Shown: positions 8,050-16,448 of the stretch, piece after piece
How the letters are laid out: every line of letters starts with the position of its first letter
How positions within the stretch are numbered: position 1 is the stretch's first letter
Source of the DNA: Treponema socranskii subsp. buccale
Lineage (GTDB): Bacteria; Spirochaetota; Spirochaetia; Treponematales; Treponemataceae
Direction: 5' to 3'
NCBI RefSeq assembly: GCF_024181585.1
Contig: NZ_CP054258.1
Span: 186,001 to 250,000, forward strand
Length of the DNA stretch: 64,000 bases
Notes under the pieces: generated by a model
The model's database searches: none
Told to the model about the DNA's origin: nothing
What the model saw: only the letters and a program-made list of their open reading frames with translations
Translations under genes and position numbers: made by a program

Positions 8050-8319
8050 CTGTGTCTCCTTGCGTGCGTGGTTATAGAATAATTCACCATACATAATAAC
8101 GTACAATCTTCAAAATGTCAAATCGAAAGCTGTCAAATCGAAAGCGAAAGATTTACGCATATTTATGTGTAAAACGGGAAAATTCGGAGGAGAAAAGGGA
8201 AAATTGAAAAGAAGATGGACAAAGGCGATCGGATTTGAACCGACTGCCACAGGATAATCTGCCTCAGCTCGATTTATCCGATCGGGTTTCTTTACTTATT
8301 CTATCGTTTATTACTTATT

Positions 8320-8754
8320 CTATCGTTTATTCGATTTAATCGATCGGTTCGGGAGCTGCGATAACTGCTCGAGGGTTATGCCGTCGAGATACGAATTGAT
8401 CGTTTTCTCAAGACCCTCCCACAATTTGAGAGTCGCACATATTGACCGTCTGCCGCACTCGTTTGTTTCGGTTTCCAAACATCTCACCGGTGCCAAATCG
8501 CCTTCGGTGATGCGCAGTATTTCGCCGACGGTGTATTGATTTTGCGGCCGCGCAAGTTTGTATCCGCCTTGCGGTCCGCGCACGCTTTGCAAAAGTCCGT
8601 ATTTGCTCAAAAGAGAGGTGATTTGTTCGAGATATTTTATTGAAATAGCCTGCCGCTCCGAAATATCTTTTAACGGGATAAATTCATCCTGATTGTGCTG
8701 CGCCAAGTCGATCATAAAGCGGAGCGCATATCTGCCGCGCGTCGATATTTTCAT
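8320..8754 (-). CDS. Rrf2-family regulator with IscR-like cysteines
   Basis: A 144-residue Rrf2 protein: winged helix with MKISTRGRYALRFMIDLA at the start and SVRGPQGGYKLARP in the wing. Cys92, Cys100 and Cys106 (C-x7-C-x5-C) match the cluster-ligand region of IscR and NsrR, so it probably senses Fe-S status, redox state or nitric oxide. No isc or suf genes are adjacent. A 19-bp direct duplication (TTACTTATTCTATCGTTTA) sits at the 3' end, and its second copy runs into the last codons. A near-consensus promoter lies upstream. Confidence 0.88.
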   Translation of the reverse strand: MKISTRGRYALRFMIDLAQHNQDEFIPLKDISERQAISIKYLEQITSLLSKYGLLQSVRGPQGGYKLARPQNQYTVGEILRITEGDLAPVRCLETETNECGRRSICATLKLWEGLEKTINSYLDGITLEQLSQLPNRSIKSNKR

Positions 8755-8773
8755 ATTTTCCTACCGAAAGACT

Positions 8774-8802
8774 AGTATATTCGATTGCAGGGATTTTGTA
8801 AA
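8774..8802 (-). promoter_or_regulatory. Promoter of the Rrf2 gene
   Basis: On the minus strand TTTACA and TATACT are separated by 17 bases, about 20 bases before the ATG at 8754. A palindromic regulator site was not evident. Confidence 0.6.
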
Positions 8803-8841
8803 GAAAAAAGGATGAAAATCGCAAATTACTTTATTATAGTA

Positions 8842-8869
8842 TTTACATTTTTATAAAAAGTGCTATACT
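8842..8869 (+). promoter_or_regulatory. Promoter of the HD-GYP gene
   Basis: TTTACA at 8842-8847 and TATACT at 8864-8869 are separated by 16 bases. The leader to the ATG at 8952 is about 75 bases and shows no riboswitch that I recognise. Confidence 0.6.
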
Positions 8870-8951
8870 GTGCTCTTCGAAAGTGCCGCAGCGTTTCAAC
8901 GGTGCTTTGAAAATATTTCATTTTAAAAAGTTATAAAGAGAGAGAATTACA

Positions 8952-10157
8952 ATGCAATCTGACTCGAGCATCGATTTCTTCGACGAAAACGAACGGCGGG
9001 TAAATATCGTCGTTGTAAAATTGTACAGTTTATTTACGTTTGCGGGGCCGGTTATGCTCGCCGCGCGGTATTTCAATATCTTTCCGAAAGCGAATTATAC
9101 ATTTTTATTCGCATATACGCTGTATTTTGCCCTTACGAGCCTTTTTTTATTTTTGTTTATACGGCTTGTTCCCTATACGCATCATACGAAATATCTTGCA
9201 CTCGGTATGCTCGAGACGATCGTTATCTTTCTTTCAATCGTGCCGGGTATATCGGTTTTTATTTTGTACATACTCGTGCCCATATTGAGCTGTATGTATT
9301 ACAATAAACGCTTTACGTGTCGGGTCATTATCGCCTGTTATATCATGATGATGATATCGCTGTATATCAGAAGCCGCGCGGCACAGCCTTATCCTGCGGG
9401 GACGCTCTACGGCATACGCTGGTTTATAACATACGGTACCGGGGCAACGCTCGAATACGTGTTTTGCGTTATCCTTTCGTACAATGTCGTATCGACGGCG
9501 CACGCGAGCCTTCAAAAACAGTACCAACAGGATATACGTATCCGTGCCATGCAGACCAAACTCATCGCGGGTTTTGCAAACCTCGTCGAATCGAAAGATT
9601 ATACGACAGGAGAACACATTAAACGTACGAGTGAATACGTGCGGCGTATCTGTCTGAAGCTGCGAGAACTCGGTTATTATACCGGCGAACTTACCGACGA
9701 TGTCGTCGACACGATGACAAAAGCCGCGCCGCTCCACGATTTGGGAAAGATAAGCATTCCCGAAGATATCCTTTCGAAGCGGGGGCCGCTGACCGAACAG
9801 GAATTCGACATGATACGGAAACATCCGCTGTACGGAGCGAGCTTGATTGAAAAATATCTTTCGGGTATTGAAACGGACGAATACACGGAAACCGCGCGGG
9901 CTATGACACTCGGTCATCACGAATGGTGGAACGGCGAAGGTTATCCGCTGCATGTTTCGGGAACCGATATTCCCCTTGCCGCGCGCATTATGGCTGCGGC
10001 GGATGTGCTCGATGCGCTGCTGAGTAAACGTCCGTATAAAGAAGCGCTTTCGGTCGACGAAACGATCAGTGCCATTAAACGGCTGTCGGGCAGACAGTTC
10101 GATCCGAAAGTCGTCGAGGCGGTGGAAGCGATCCGCGCAAGTCTTGTCGCCTCTTAA
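8952..10157 (+). CDS. Membrane-anchored HD-GYP domain phosphodiesterase
   Basis: A 401-residue protein. The first ~180 residues form five or six membrane helices. The C-terminal half is an HD-GYP domain: metal ligands in PLHDLGKISIP (His262-Asp263), HH at 322-323, and GEGYP ending in the GYP triad at 330-332. HD-GYP proteins hydrolyse cyclic di-GMP or related dinucleotides. All signature residues are present, so activity is likely. No GGDEF or REC domain is attached, so the membrane part is the probable sensor. GAGAGAG ahead of the ATG is a weak ribosome-binding site. Confidence 0.92.
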   Translation: MQSDSSIDFFDENERRVNIVVVKLYSLFTFAGPVMLAARYFNIFPKANYTFLFAYTLYFALTSLFLFLFIRLVPYTHHTKYLALGMLETIVIFLSIVPGISVFILYILVPILSCMYYNKRFTCRVIIACYIMMMISLYIRSRAAQPYPAGTLYGIRWFITYGTGATLEYVFCVILSYNVVSTAHASLQKQYQQDIRIRAMQTKLIAGFANLVESKDYTTGEHIKRTSEYVRRICLKLRELGYYTGELTDDVVDTMTKAAPLHDLGKISIPEDILSKRGPLTEQEFDMIRKHPLYGASLIEKYLSGIETDEYTETARAMTLGHHEWWNGEGYPLHVSGTDIPLAARIMAAADVLDALLSKRPYKEALSVDETISAIKRLSGRQFDPKVVEAVEAIRASLVAS

Positions 10158-10181
10158 CGCCGTCCGGCATTATCCGAGTTA

Positions 10182-10210
10182 TTGAATAAAGGTCGTCAAT
10201 AGTATATTAT
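10182..10210 (+). promoter_or_regulatory. Leaderless-type promoter of 10217
   Basis: TTGAAT at 10182-10187, 17 bases, TATTAT at 10205-10210, then 6 bases to the ATG. There is no Shine-Dalgarno sequence. Confidence 0.6.
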
Positions 10211-10216
10211 TATTAT

Positions 10217-10744
10217 ATGGTCTGGTCGATAGAAGAGTTTATTGATAAAAAAACCGTCGATGCCCTTTCCGTATTTGTCACATCGAATGATGAAAAAGAG
10301 TTTTCTCGCGCAACGGATATCATCGTACAAGCATTCGGTTTTGACAATCAACCGTTTTCGCGAAATAACGCGAACGATGACGCCAAACTGACGGTGAGTT
10401 TTAAAAATAATCTTGCATTGCTTATTCAAAAAACGTGGGTTGAAAAAACGGATATCGAATTAAAAGAACGTGTTTTGTATCAGCTTGAACAGTTCCGTTC
10501 CGATTCCGCGCAAACGTGGAAAGCTTCTTATGCTCCGTTCCTCGATATCCTCTACAATGCGGTATACCTTATGTTCGGAGAGCAGGTTCATACGGACGAT
10601 TTCAACGAATATGCGCTGCGTATCGATCCGGAATTCGGCACGTACTGGTGGTACGTCGGCAGCCTGCCGCGAAGCGCCGACTGGCCCGAAATGAAGTGCC
10701 GTGATGCGATTTTGCTGGGAATGTACTTTCTTGCAAATTATTAA
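10217..10744 (+). CDS. Conserved hypothetical protein
   Basis: A 175-residue soluble, mostly helical protein with a tryptophan/tyrosine-rich segment near the C-terminus (EFGTYWWYVGSLPRSADWPE). It has no signal peptide or membrane helix. The start is supported by a promoter whose -10 ends 6 bases ahead of the ATG. proA starts 52 bases downstream in the same direction, so co-transcription is possible. I do not recognise the family. Confidence 0.7.
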   Translation: MVWSIEEFIDKKTVDALSVFVTSNDEKEFSRATDIIVQAFGFDNQPFSRNNANDDAKLTVSFKNNLALLIQKTWVEKTDIELKERVLYQLEQFRSDSAQTWKASYAPFLDILYNAVYLMFGEQVHTDDFNEYALRIDPEFGTYWWYVGSLPRSADWPEMKCRDAILLGMYFLANY

Positions 10745-10795
10745 AATGCGGCCGGGTTCAGCGTGTTCCCGGCTTTTTCTTTTTTGAGGCTGACG

Positions 10796-12082
10796 ATGGA
10801 TTTAAACAGTGTATGCGCTTCTCTCCGGCGAGGAGCCGAAAAACTTGCCCTGCAAACCGCCGCGCAAAAAAACCGCGCGCTTTTTGCCGTTGCCGACCGC
10901 ATCGATTCCGGTCGTTCCGCGCTCCTTGCGGCGAACGCGCTCGATGTCCGCCGCGCTGAAAAAGCGGGTATGACGCGCGCTCTTGTCGAACGGCTTTCGC
11001 TCGACGATAAAAAAATCGACGATATCATTGCGGGTATGCGCATCGTCATCGCTCAGGAAGATCCCGTGGGCGAAGTCGTCGCCGGCTGGACGACTCCGAA
11101 CGGTATGCGGATACGGCAAGTGCGCGTTCCCTTCGGCGTCGTGGCGATCATCTACGAATCGCGGCCGAACGTTACCGTGGATGCCTTTTGTCTCGCATAC
11201 AAAAGCGGCAATGCGATTTTGCTGCGCGGATCGTCTTCCGCACTCGAATCGAATAAAGCGCTCGTTTGTGCGATCAAAGACGGATTGCAAAAAGCGGGCG
11301 TTCCCGAAGCGGTCGAACTTTCGGAAAGCGAAAGCCGCGAAGACGTCACGGAGATTTTGCACGCCGTCGGAAAAATCGATGTCGTGATTCCGCGCGGCGG
11401 CAAAGCGCTCATACAAAACGTCGTGCAAAACGCGCGCGTGCCCGTCATCGAAACGGGAAGCGGCGTGTGTCACCTCTATGTCGATGAAACGGCGGACGCG
11501 GCGACGGCGGCGTCGATTACCGAAAACGCAAAGCTTCAGCGTCCCGGCGCGTGCAATGCGATCGAATGTATTTTGGTCAATAAAAAAATCGCGGTCGATT
11601 TTTTACCGCTGCTTGAAAAAAAATTGGCCGGTCGTGCGCAGCTCCGCGCGGACGATGTGTGCTATCCGATTTTGAAAGCCGCATCCGAAAAAGACGAAGC
11701 TGCAAAAGGCGGGCTCTACGGGGCGGACTGCGTCGTGCGTGCAAAGGACGAAGACTTCGGATTTGAGTTTCTCGATTACGTGTGCGCCGTCCGCGCCGTC
11801 GACTCGGTCGATGAAGCGATCGAATTCATAAACGCACACAACACGAAACATTCCGAATGCATCGTGACGAACGACCTCTCTCATGCCCGCAAATTTCAAG
11901 CGCAAGTCGATGCCGCCTGTGTCTACGTCAATGCGTCGACGCGCTTTACCGACGGCGGAGAGTTCGGCTTCGGAGCGGAACTCGGCATAAGTACGCAAAA
12001 ACTCCATGCGCGCGGGCCTATGGGCATCAAAGCGCTGACGACGACGAAATACGTCATCGACGGCGAAGGACAAATTCGATGA
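10796..12082 (+). CDS. proA: Glutamate-5-semialdehyde dehydrogenase
   Basis: A 428-residue aldehyde-dehydrogenase-fold enzyme of normal ProA length. It shows FGVVAIIYESRPNVTVDA, the nucleotide-binding LLRGSSSALESNKAL, and the catalytic cysteine in RPGACNAIECIL. It reduces glutamyl-5-phosphate with NADPH, the second step of proline synthesis. ATG 10796 follows TGAGG; a GTG at 10763 has no ribosome-binding site. The stop overlaps the proB start (ATGA at 12079-12082). The order proA-proB-proC puts the whole glutamate-to-proline pathway in one cluster. Confidence 0.96.
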   Translation: MDLNSVCASLRRGAEKLALQTAAQKNRALFAVADRIDSGRSALLAANALDVRRAEKAGMTRALVERLSLDDKKIDDIIAGMRIVIAQEDPVGEVVAGWTTPNGMRIRQVRVPFGVVAIIYESRPNVTVDAFCLAYKSGNAILLRGSSSALESNKALVCAIKDGLQKAGVPEAVELSESESREDVTEILHAVGKIDVVIPRGGKALIQNVVQNARVPVIETGSGVCHLYVDETADAATAASITENAKLQRPGACNAIECILVNKKIAVDFLPLLEKKLAGRAQLRADDVCYPILKAASEKDEAAKGGLYGADCVVRAKDEDFGFEFLDYVCAVRAVDSVDEAIEFINAHNTKHSECIVTNDLSHARKFQAQVDAACVYVNASTRFTDGGEFGFGAELGISTQKLHARGPMGIKALTTTKYVIDGEGQIR

Positions 12083-12930
12083 GCGAAACGGAAGCGGTAA
12101 ACGGAAAAGCGATCGCGGAAATTATTAATCGGTCGCGGAAAATCGTTATCAAAATCGGGAGCAACACGCTTGCGGATGCGACGGGTTTGCCGAACGACGG
12201 CTTTATGGAAAACTTCGCGCGTCAATCGAAGACGCTCATAGACTGCGGCAAACAGCTCGTCGTCGTGTCGTCCGGCGCGCAGATCAGCGGGCTTGCGACG
12301 ATCAAAGAGTGGGCCAGAAAACGGGACGTTCACTACCGACAGGCGCTGTGCGCGATCGGGCAGGTCGAACTCATGGACAGATGGCGGAGCGCGTTCAATA
12401 AATACGGTCTGCATATCGGTCAGCTGCTTTTGACAAAGGACGATTTTACGAACGATCACCGCACGCTCAATATACGGAATACGCTTTTTACGCTCGTCGA
12501 CGAAGGCGTCGTTCCGATCATCAACGAAAACGATTCGGTGTCTTTCGATGAAATCAGGATCGGTGACAACGACAATCTGAGCGCGCTGACGGCGGTTTTG
12601 TGGAGCGCGGATCTTTTAATTTTATTCAGCGACATCGACGGCGTTTACACCGATAATCCCAAGACGAACAAAGACGCAAAACTCGTTGCAACGGTAACCG
12701 ATATCGCATCTCTTCGAAAATCGATTACGATCGGTGCGACGAATTCGTTCGGTACCGGGGGCATCGAAACGAAACTCGAAGCGGCCGAACTTTCGACGTC
12801 GTACGGCATCCCGCTCCTTCTTGCAAAGGGTACGGGTACTGCGCTTGAAAATCTTGCGGCGGGAAAGGAATGCGGCACGCTCTTTTTTGCCGATGAAGGA
12901 AAATTGTTGCAGGACATCAGGCGGTCTTGA
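12079..12930 (+). CDS. proB: Glutamate 5-kinase, short form without PUA domain
   Basis: A 283-residue amino-acid-kinase-fold enzyme. KIGSNTLAD is the N-terminal phosphate-binding loop, VVSSGAQISG the second glycine loop, and NENDSVSFDEIRIGDNDNLSA the glutamate and metal site. It phosphorylates glutamate, the first and feedback-controlled step of proline synthesis. The C-terminal PUA domain of the ~367-residue enterobacterial enzyme is absent. The start overlaps the proA stop, so translation is coupled. Confidence 0.95.
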   Translation: MSETEAVNGKAIAEIINRSRKIVIKIGSNTLADATGLPNDGFMENFARQSKTLIDCGKQLVVVSSGAQISGLATIKEWARKRDVHYRQALCAIGQVELMDRWRSAFNKYGLHIGQLLLTKDDFTNDHRTLNIRNTLFTLVDEGVVPIINENDSVSFDEIRIGDNDNLSALTAVLWSADLLILFSDIDGVYTDNPKTNKDAKLVATVTDIASLRKSITIGATNSFGTGGIETKLEAAELSTSYGIPLLLAKGTGTALENLAAGKECGTLFFADEGKLLQDIRRS

Positions 12931-13035
12931 AACGCGCGTTGTTGTCTTTGGAAACCGGCATTGAATACGCGTTTGCGAAAACGGCGGTGCGTACGGCCGG
13001 TTGTTGATTATTAATTTTTTTAAAGCGAGACGGAT

Positions 13036-13854
13036 ATGGCGGATGCTTTCGATATGAAAAAAATCACGGTAAGCGTTATCGGCTGCGGCGCGATGGGCGG
13101 AGCGGTTATCCGCGCGCTGTGCAAAAAAATCGATCCGCAGTCAGTGAAAGTGAGCGCAAAACGTTTCGAACACGCTGAAGCGATCGCGGCGGAAACGAAG
13201 TGCACCGCAGTAAAGACGAATACGGAAGCCGCCCGAAAAAGCGATTTTATTTTTATCGCGGTAAAGCCCGCTTACGTTCTTTCCGTGCTTGAAGAGATTT
13301 CGGACTCTCTCAAAGGCGATGCGACGGTCGTTTCCATGGCCGCAGGCGTTCCGCTCGAAGCGCTCTCTAAAGCTTCGGGAAAACCCGTTGTGCGTATTAT
13401 GCCGAATATGCCCGTTTCCGTAGGAGAAGGGATGACCGCCCTTGCAGCTTCAAGCGATGTAAGCGAAGAGAGTGTTGCGGCTATATGCACCATCCTCGAA
13501 GCTTCGGGGAAAGTCGAGCGCGTCGATGAAAAACTTATGGACTGCGTAACGGCGGTGAGCGGTTCGGGGCCGGCATACGCGTTCGTGTTTATCGAAGCGC
13601 TTGCCGATGCCGCAGTCCGCTCGGGTATGCCGAGAGATGCGGCCTACGTCTATGCGGCGCAGACGGTAAAGGGCGCGGCCGCTGCGGTTCTTGCCGGCGG
13701 AAAAAGTCCCGCCGCTCTGAAAGATGCCGTATGCTCTCCCGGCGGCACGACGATCGAAGGGGTCGCCGCTTTGGAAAAAGGCGGCTTTCGGTCGGCGGTA
13801 TTCGATGCCGTAAAAGCCGCCTGTGAAAAATCCGCCGCTATGAGCAAACGGTAA
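13036..13854 (+). CDS. proC: Pyrroline-5-carboxylate reductase
   Basis: A 272-residue protein with an N-terminal Rossmann motif (VIGCGAMGGAVIRAL), IMPNMPVSVGEGMTAL in the middle, and the ProC signature near the C-terminus (SPGGTTIEGVAALEKGGFRSAV). It catalyses the last step of proline synthesis with NAD(P)H. The ATG at 13036 follows GAGACGG; an internal ATG at 13054 has no ribosome-binding site. It lies 105 bases after proB in the same direction. Confidence 0.96.
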   Translation: MADAFDMKKITVSVIGCGAMGGAVIRALCKKIDPQSVKVSAKRFEHAEAIAAETKCTAVKTNTEAARKSDFIFIAVKPAYVLSVLEEISDSLKGDATVVSMAAGVPLEALSKASGKPVVRIMPNMPVSVGEGMTALAASSDVSEESVAAICTILEASGKVERVDEKLMDCVTAVSGSGPAYAFVFIEALADAAVRSGMPRDAAYVYAAQTVKGAAAAVLAGGKSPAALKDAVCSPGGTTIEGVAALEKGGFRSAVFDAVKAACEKSAAMSKR

Positions 13855-13937
13855 GACGCCGGCTTGTTTTCGCAAATCGGCCGGGACATCACCGAAAGCG
13901 TATTATCGGGTGTTTTGCAAAGTGCTTTCGATACCTT

Positions 13938-14765
13938 TCAGCTAATCGATTCCACTTCTTCTTTGGTAAGGCCGGTCATCTGCATAATAAAATCAAGTTC
14001 ACAATTTGCATTTTTCATCAGCCGTGCCGTTTCAAGTGCTTTTTGGTATGCTCCATCGGAAAATCCTTGTTGTATGCCTTGCACAAGACCTTCGCTTCTA
14101 CCTTCCAATCTGCCCTCTTCCCGCGCGTCCATCTCGAATCCCGACATAAAACGGTATTCCTGCCGTGCCTGTTCGTTGTGTTTTACTGCCTGTATCATCG
14201 TTTCTATCCTCTCTGTGTATTCCGTATTCGCCGTTCCGGTTTTGACATACTCTAAAAAGCCTTTGAGTTCCGCGTCTTCGGCTTTGCTAAAGGCTTCCGC
14301 ATTTATTATAACCTTTTTTGTCCCGTCGCGTAAGGGTGTTTGCCCGTCTTCGATACAAATATTTTCAAACGTGTAAAGGGGCTTGTCGTTCCCGATCGCA
14401 TCAAACAAGCACACAAAGAGGATATAACTGTCGTTTAATGTTTTGTAGTGAACACCCTTGTCCAAGAATGCGATGTCAAGCGCCGCCTGATAGTATCTCA
14501 TGCGCTTGGGGATATTGTACTCGTTGCTTACCTGCATCTCAATGTCGTACGATTTCCCCGCCTCGTCTTTTACGAGCAGGTCGAGCCGCACCGATTTTGC
14601 TTCAATGCCGGCTGCTACAGCGTTTTGCGGCGACAGGTAGATGATTTTCCCGATTTTATCTGACAAGATCATTTCGAGAAACTCTTTACAAATGCCTTCA
14701 TCCTGCATAACCTTGCAAAACATAAAGTCATCAGCGATGGTTAAGTCGTCAAAGCTTTTTCTCAT
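13938..14765 (-). CDS. Rpn family PD-(D/E)XK nuclease (transposase_31-like), intact
   Basis: A 275-residue protein of the Rpn / PD-(D/E)XK nuclease family. It starts with the typical LTIADDFMFCKVMQDE. The nuclease core shows VRLDLLVKDEAGKSYDIEMQV, supplying the acidic and ExQ residues, then PKRMRYYQAALD. The C-terminus is the usual charged region with repeated EGR/EGL turns followed by a small helical domain (MTGLTKEEVESIS). These proteins promote RecA-independent recombination in Escherichia coli and often occur in several copies. GGGGAGA ahead of the ATG supports the start. A broken paralogue lies just upstream in the opposite direction. Confidence 0.88.
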   Translation of the reverse strand: MRKSFDDLTIADDFMFCKVMQDEGICKEFLEMILSDKIGKIIYLSPQNAVAAGIEAKSVRLDLLVKDEAGKSYDIEMQVSNEYNIPKRMRYYQAALDIAFLDKGVHYKTLNDSYILFVCLFDAIGNDKPLYTFENICIEDGQTPLRDGTKKVIINAEAFSKAEDAELKGFLEYVKTGTANTEYTERIETMIQAVKHNEQARQEYRFMSGFEMDAREEGRLEGRSEGLVQGIQQGFSDGAYQKALETARLMKNANCELDFIMQMTGLTKEEVESIS

Positions 14766-14977
14766 ACAGGTCTCCCCGCAAAATATTCACTATATATATC
14801 GCGGAGATGTTGCGATTTCGGAGTTTTTTGAAGCAATTTTGGAGAAGGAGCTGCGGAACCTCCGTTCGGGGCAGTTACGTTTATTTTCATAAAAAAGCGC
14901 GTAATTTATCACTTTATCGGCGATATATAGATCAGCGACTTCCTTGCCGCGCTACCTCAACAATCGAAGGTGCAGCT

Positions 14978-15956
14978 ATGGAATATACTCATAAACCCGT
15001 CGAAGAACTTACCTTTACCGACGACTTTATGTTCGGCACGGTCATGAAAAATAAAGTTATATGCAAAGGTGTATTGGAGCGCTTATTGCACATCAAAGTC
15101 GGTAAAATCGAATATCCCTCCCTGCAAAAAACGATCACTCCGTTTTACGAAAGCAAGGGCATACGCCTCGACGTCTATGTCTCCGACCCCGATCGCATCT
15201 TCGATATCGAAATACAAACGTCGATCCCGCCTTTTCTTCCCAAACGTACGCGCTATTATCAAAGCCTTATGGATGTCGACAATCTCTTGCGGGGACAAAG
15301 CTATGCGGAATTAAAAGAGAGTTATGTCATCTTTATCTGTACGCAGGATCCCTTCGGCAAGGGCTTACCCATATACGAGTTTTGCAATATCTAAGGGCTT
15401 TCCAAAAGCTTCAGTTTTTGGAAAGCTCCCTTGATGTATTATGCGACGTTTAAAATTAAGTCATAACGATATAAAAACTTAATTTTAAACTCGACGGGCT
15501 GTCGAAAAAGTAACCGACTTTTGAAGACAGCCCCTTTTTCTTGATGACAAAAGCGTCAAGGTGTTTTATAATGTCGGTGCCTACGGTAAAGAGCGAGAAG
15601 CTGAATTGAGCGCCTTGTTGGAGTATCTTTGCGAGAGGCGGGCGACGAGCGGTTTTACACGGCGGATTAATGCGCTTGTCGAAAAAGCGAAACGGAACGA
15701 AAAGTTCAGGAGCTGGTATATGTCGTTAAATATACGGGAAGATGACTTACGCATGGCAGGTGAAAAGATCGGTTTTGAGCGGGGAATACGCAAAGGCAGG
15801 GAAGACGGACTCTTACAAGGCCGACGCGACGGTATTGCCGCGGGAGCTTATCAAAAAGCACGAGAGACGGCGAAAATTTTATCGGGTATGCAAATGAGTC
15901 TTGAAGCAATAGCAAAAGCGACCGGCCTCTCGGAATCGGAAATCAAAAATTTATAA
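14978..15956 (+). pseudogene. Rpn family nuclease gene split by a hairpin repeat element
   Basis: Two parts of one gene flank the repeat at 15393-15539. The 5' part (14978-15394, 138 residues) carries LTFTDDFMFGTVMKNK, IRLDVYVSDPDRIFDIEIQT and PKRTRYYQSLMD, and stops within the element after YEFCNI. The 3' part (15540-15956) resumes with [17 protein letters not shown] and includes the charged [11 protein letters not shown] region and the C-terminal [11 protein letters not shown] helix. Aligned with the intact paralogue at 13938-14765, about eight codons are missing at the junction and the halves are in different frames. The split therefore reflects insertion with a small local deletion. An in-frame GTG at 15561 has no ribosome-binding site. 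Confidence 0.85.
15393..15539. repeat. Hairpin repeat element, copy 2, inverted, inside the Rpn gene
   Basis: The 147 bases, read on the minus strand, align along their whole length with the element at 6246-6397. They show the same three stems, including CGAGTTTAAAATTAAGT and ACTTAATTTTAAACGTCG. Position inside an otherwise recognisable coding sequence shows that the element can move or be copied. I could not find a clear target duplication. Confidence 0.8.
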
Positions 15957-15962
15957 GAGCTC

Positions 15963-16190
15963 GCAAATCCGAGCAGTGCGCAGGATTTGTGAGCGTCTCC
16001 TATGAGAGAAAAACGCTGTAGGCGTTTTTCAACTCACGACTTAACTAGAGCAAATCCGAGCAGTGCGCAGGATTTGTGAGCGTCTCCTATGAGAGAAAAA
16101 CGCTGTAGGCGTTTTTCAACTCACGACTTAACTAGAGCAAATCCGAGCAGTGCGCGACTTGCAACGAGCGCGAAGTTCCCCGCGCAGGAT
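15963..16190. repeat. 87-bp tandem repeat, two full copies plus a diverged third
   Basis: Units begin with GCAAATCCGAGCAGTGCG at 15963, 16050 and 16137. The first two copies are practically identical. Each has two stems: CAAATCC/GGATTTG, and GAAAAACGC/GCGTTTTTC inside GTGAG/CTCAC. The third copy leaves the pattern after its first 20 bases, continuing CGAGCGCGAAGTTCCCC. A related copy of this last type lies at 51776-51825. Between a broken gene and the icd terminus, the array is noncoding. Confidence 0.75.
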
Positions 16191-16448
16191 TTGCTTGCGT
16201 CTCCTATCACACTGCGCGCCGTAAACGTCACTCCGTGTGTCCTCATAAGGAATCGCAGTCGGCTTGTATATCTTTTGTTGCATTCGAAACGATAAAGTAT
16301 AAAAACCTACGCCCGGCCGGAGCGGTGCCGCAGACAGCCACCGGAGCGAGCGTAAGCGAGCGAGGAGGCCGAGCGTGAGTGAGCCGCGGAGGGCGGGATC
16401 TTCCGATACGTGTCGTCCGAAAAAATTAACGATTAATTATGAGCGGTA
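16191..16448. other. Noncoding stretch after the 87-bp repeats
   Basis: No convincing gene on either strand. Bases 16310-16400 are GC-rich with repeated short words (GAGCGAGCG, GAGTGAGCCG) that can form several weak stems. A short open frame covering 16089-16295 spans the repeats and shows no protein-like composition. This stretch separates the Rpn remnant from the end of icd. Confidence 0.4.

Noticed and set aside
8225-8290. tRNA-like sequence on the minus strand: GGTTCAAATCC as in a T-loop, preceded by GGCAG.
   Set aside because: No matching acceptor 5' strand (AAAGGCG) or D-arm is found, and the anticodon loop lacks T33 and a purine at 37. At best it is a remnant.
8870-8951. Cyclic di-GMP riboswitch in the leader of the HD-GYP gene.
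   Set aside because: The leader lacks the conserved GEMM core and tetraloop-receptor sequences.
15963-16190. CRISPR array in the 87-bp repeats.
   Set aside because: The whole 87-bp unit repeats with no unique spacers, and no cas genes are near.
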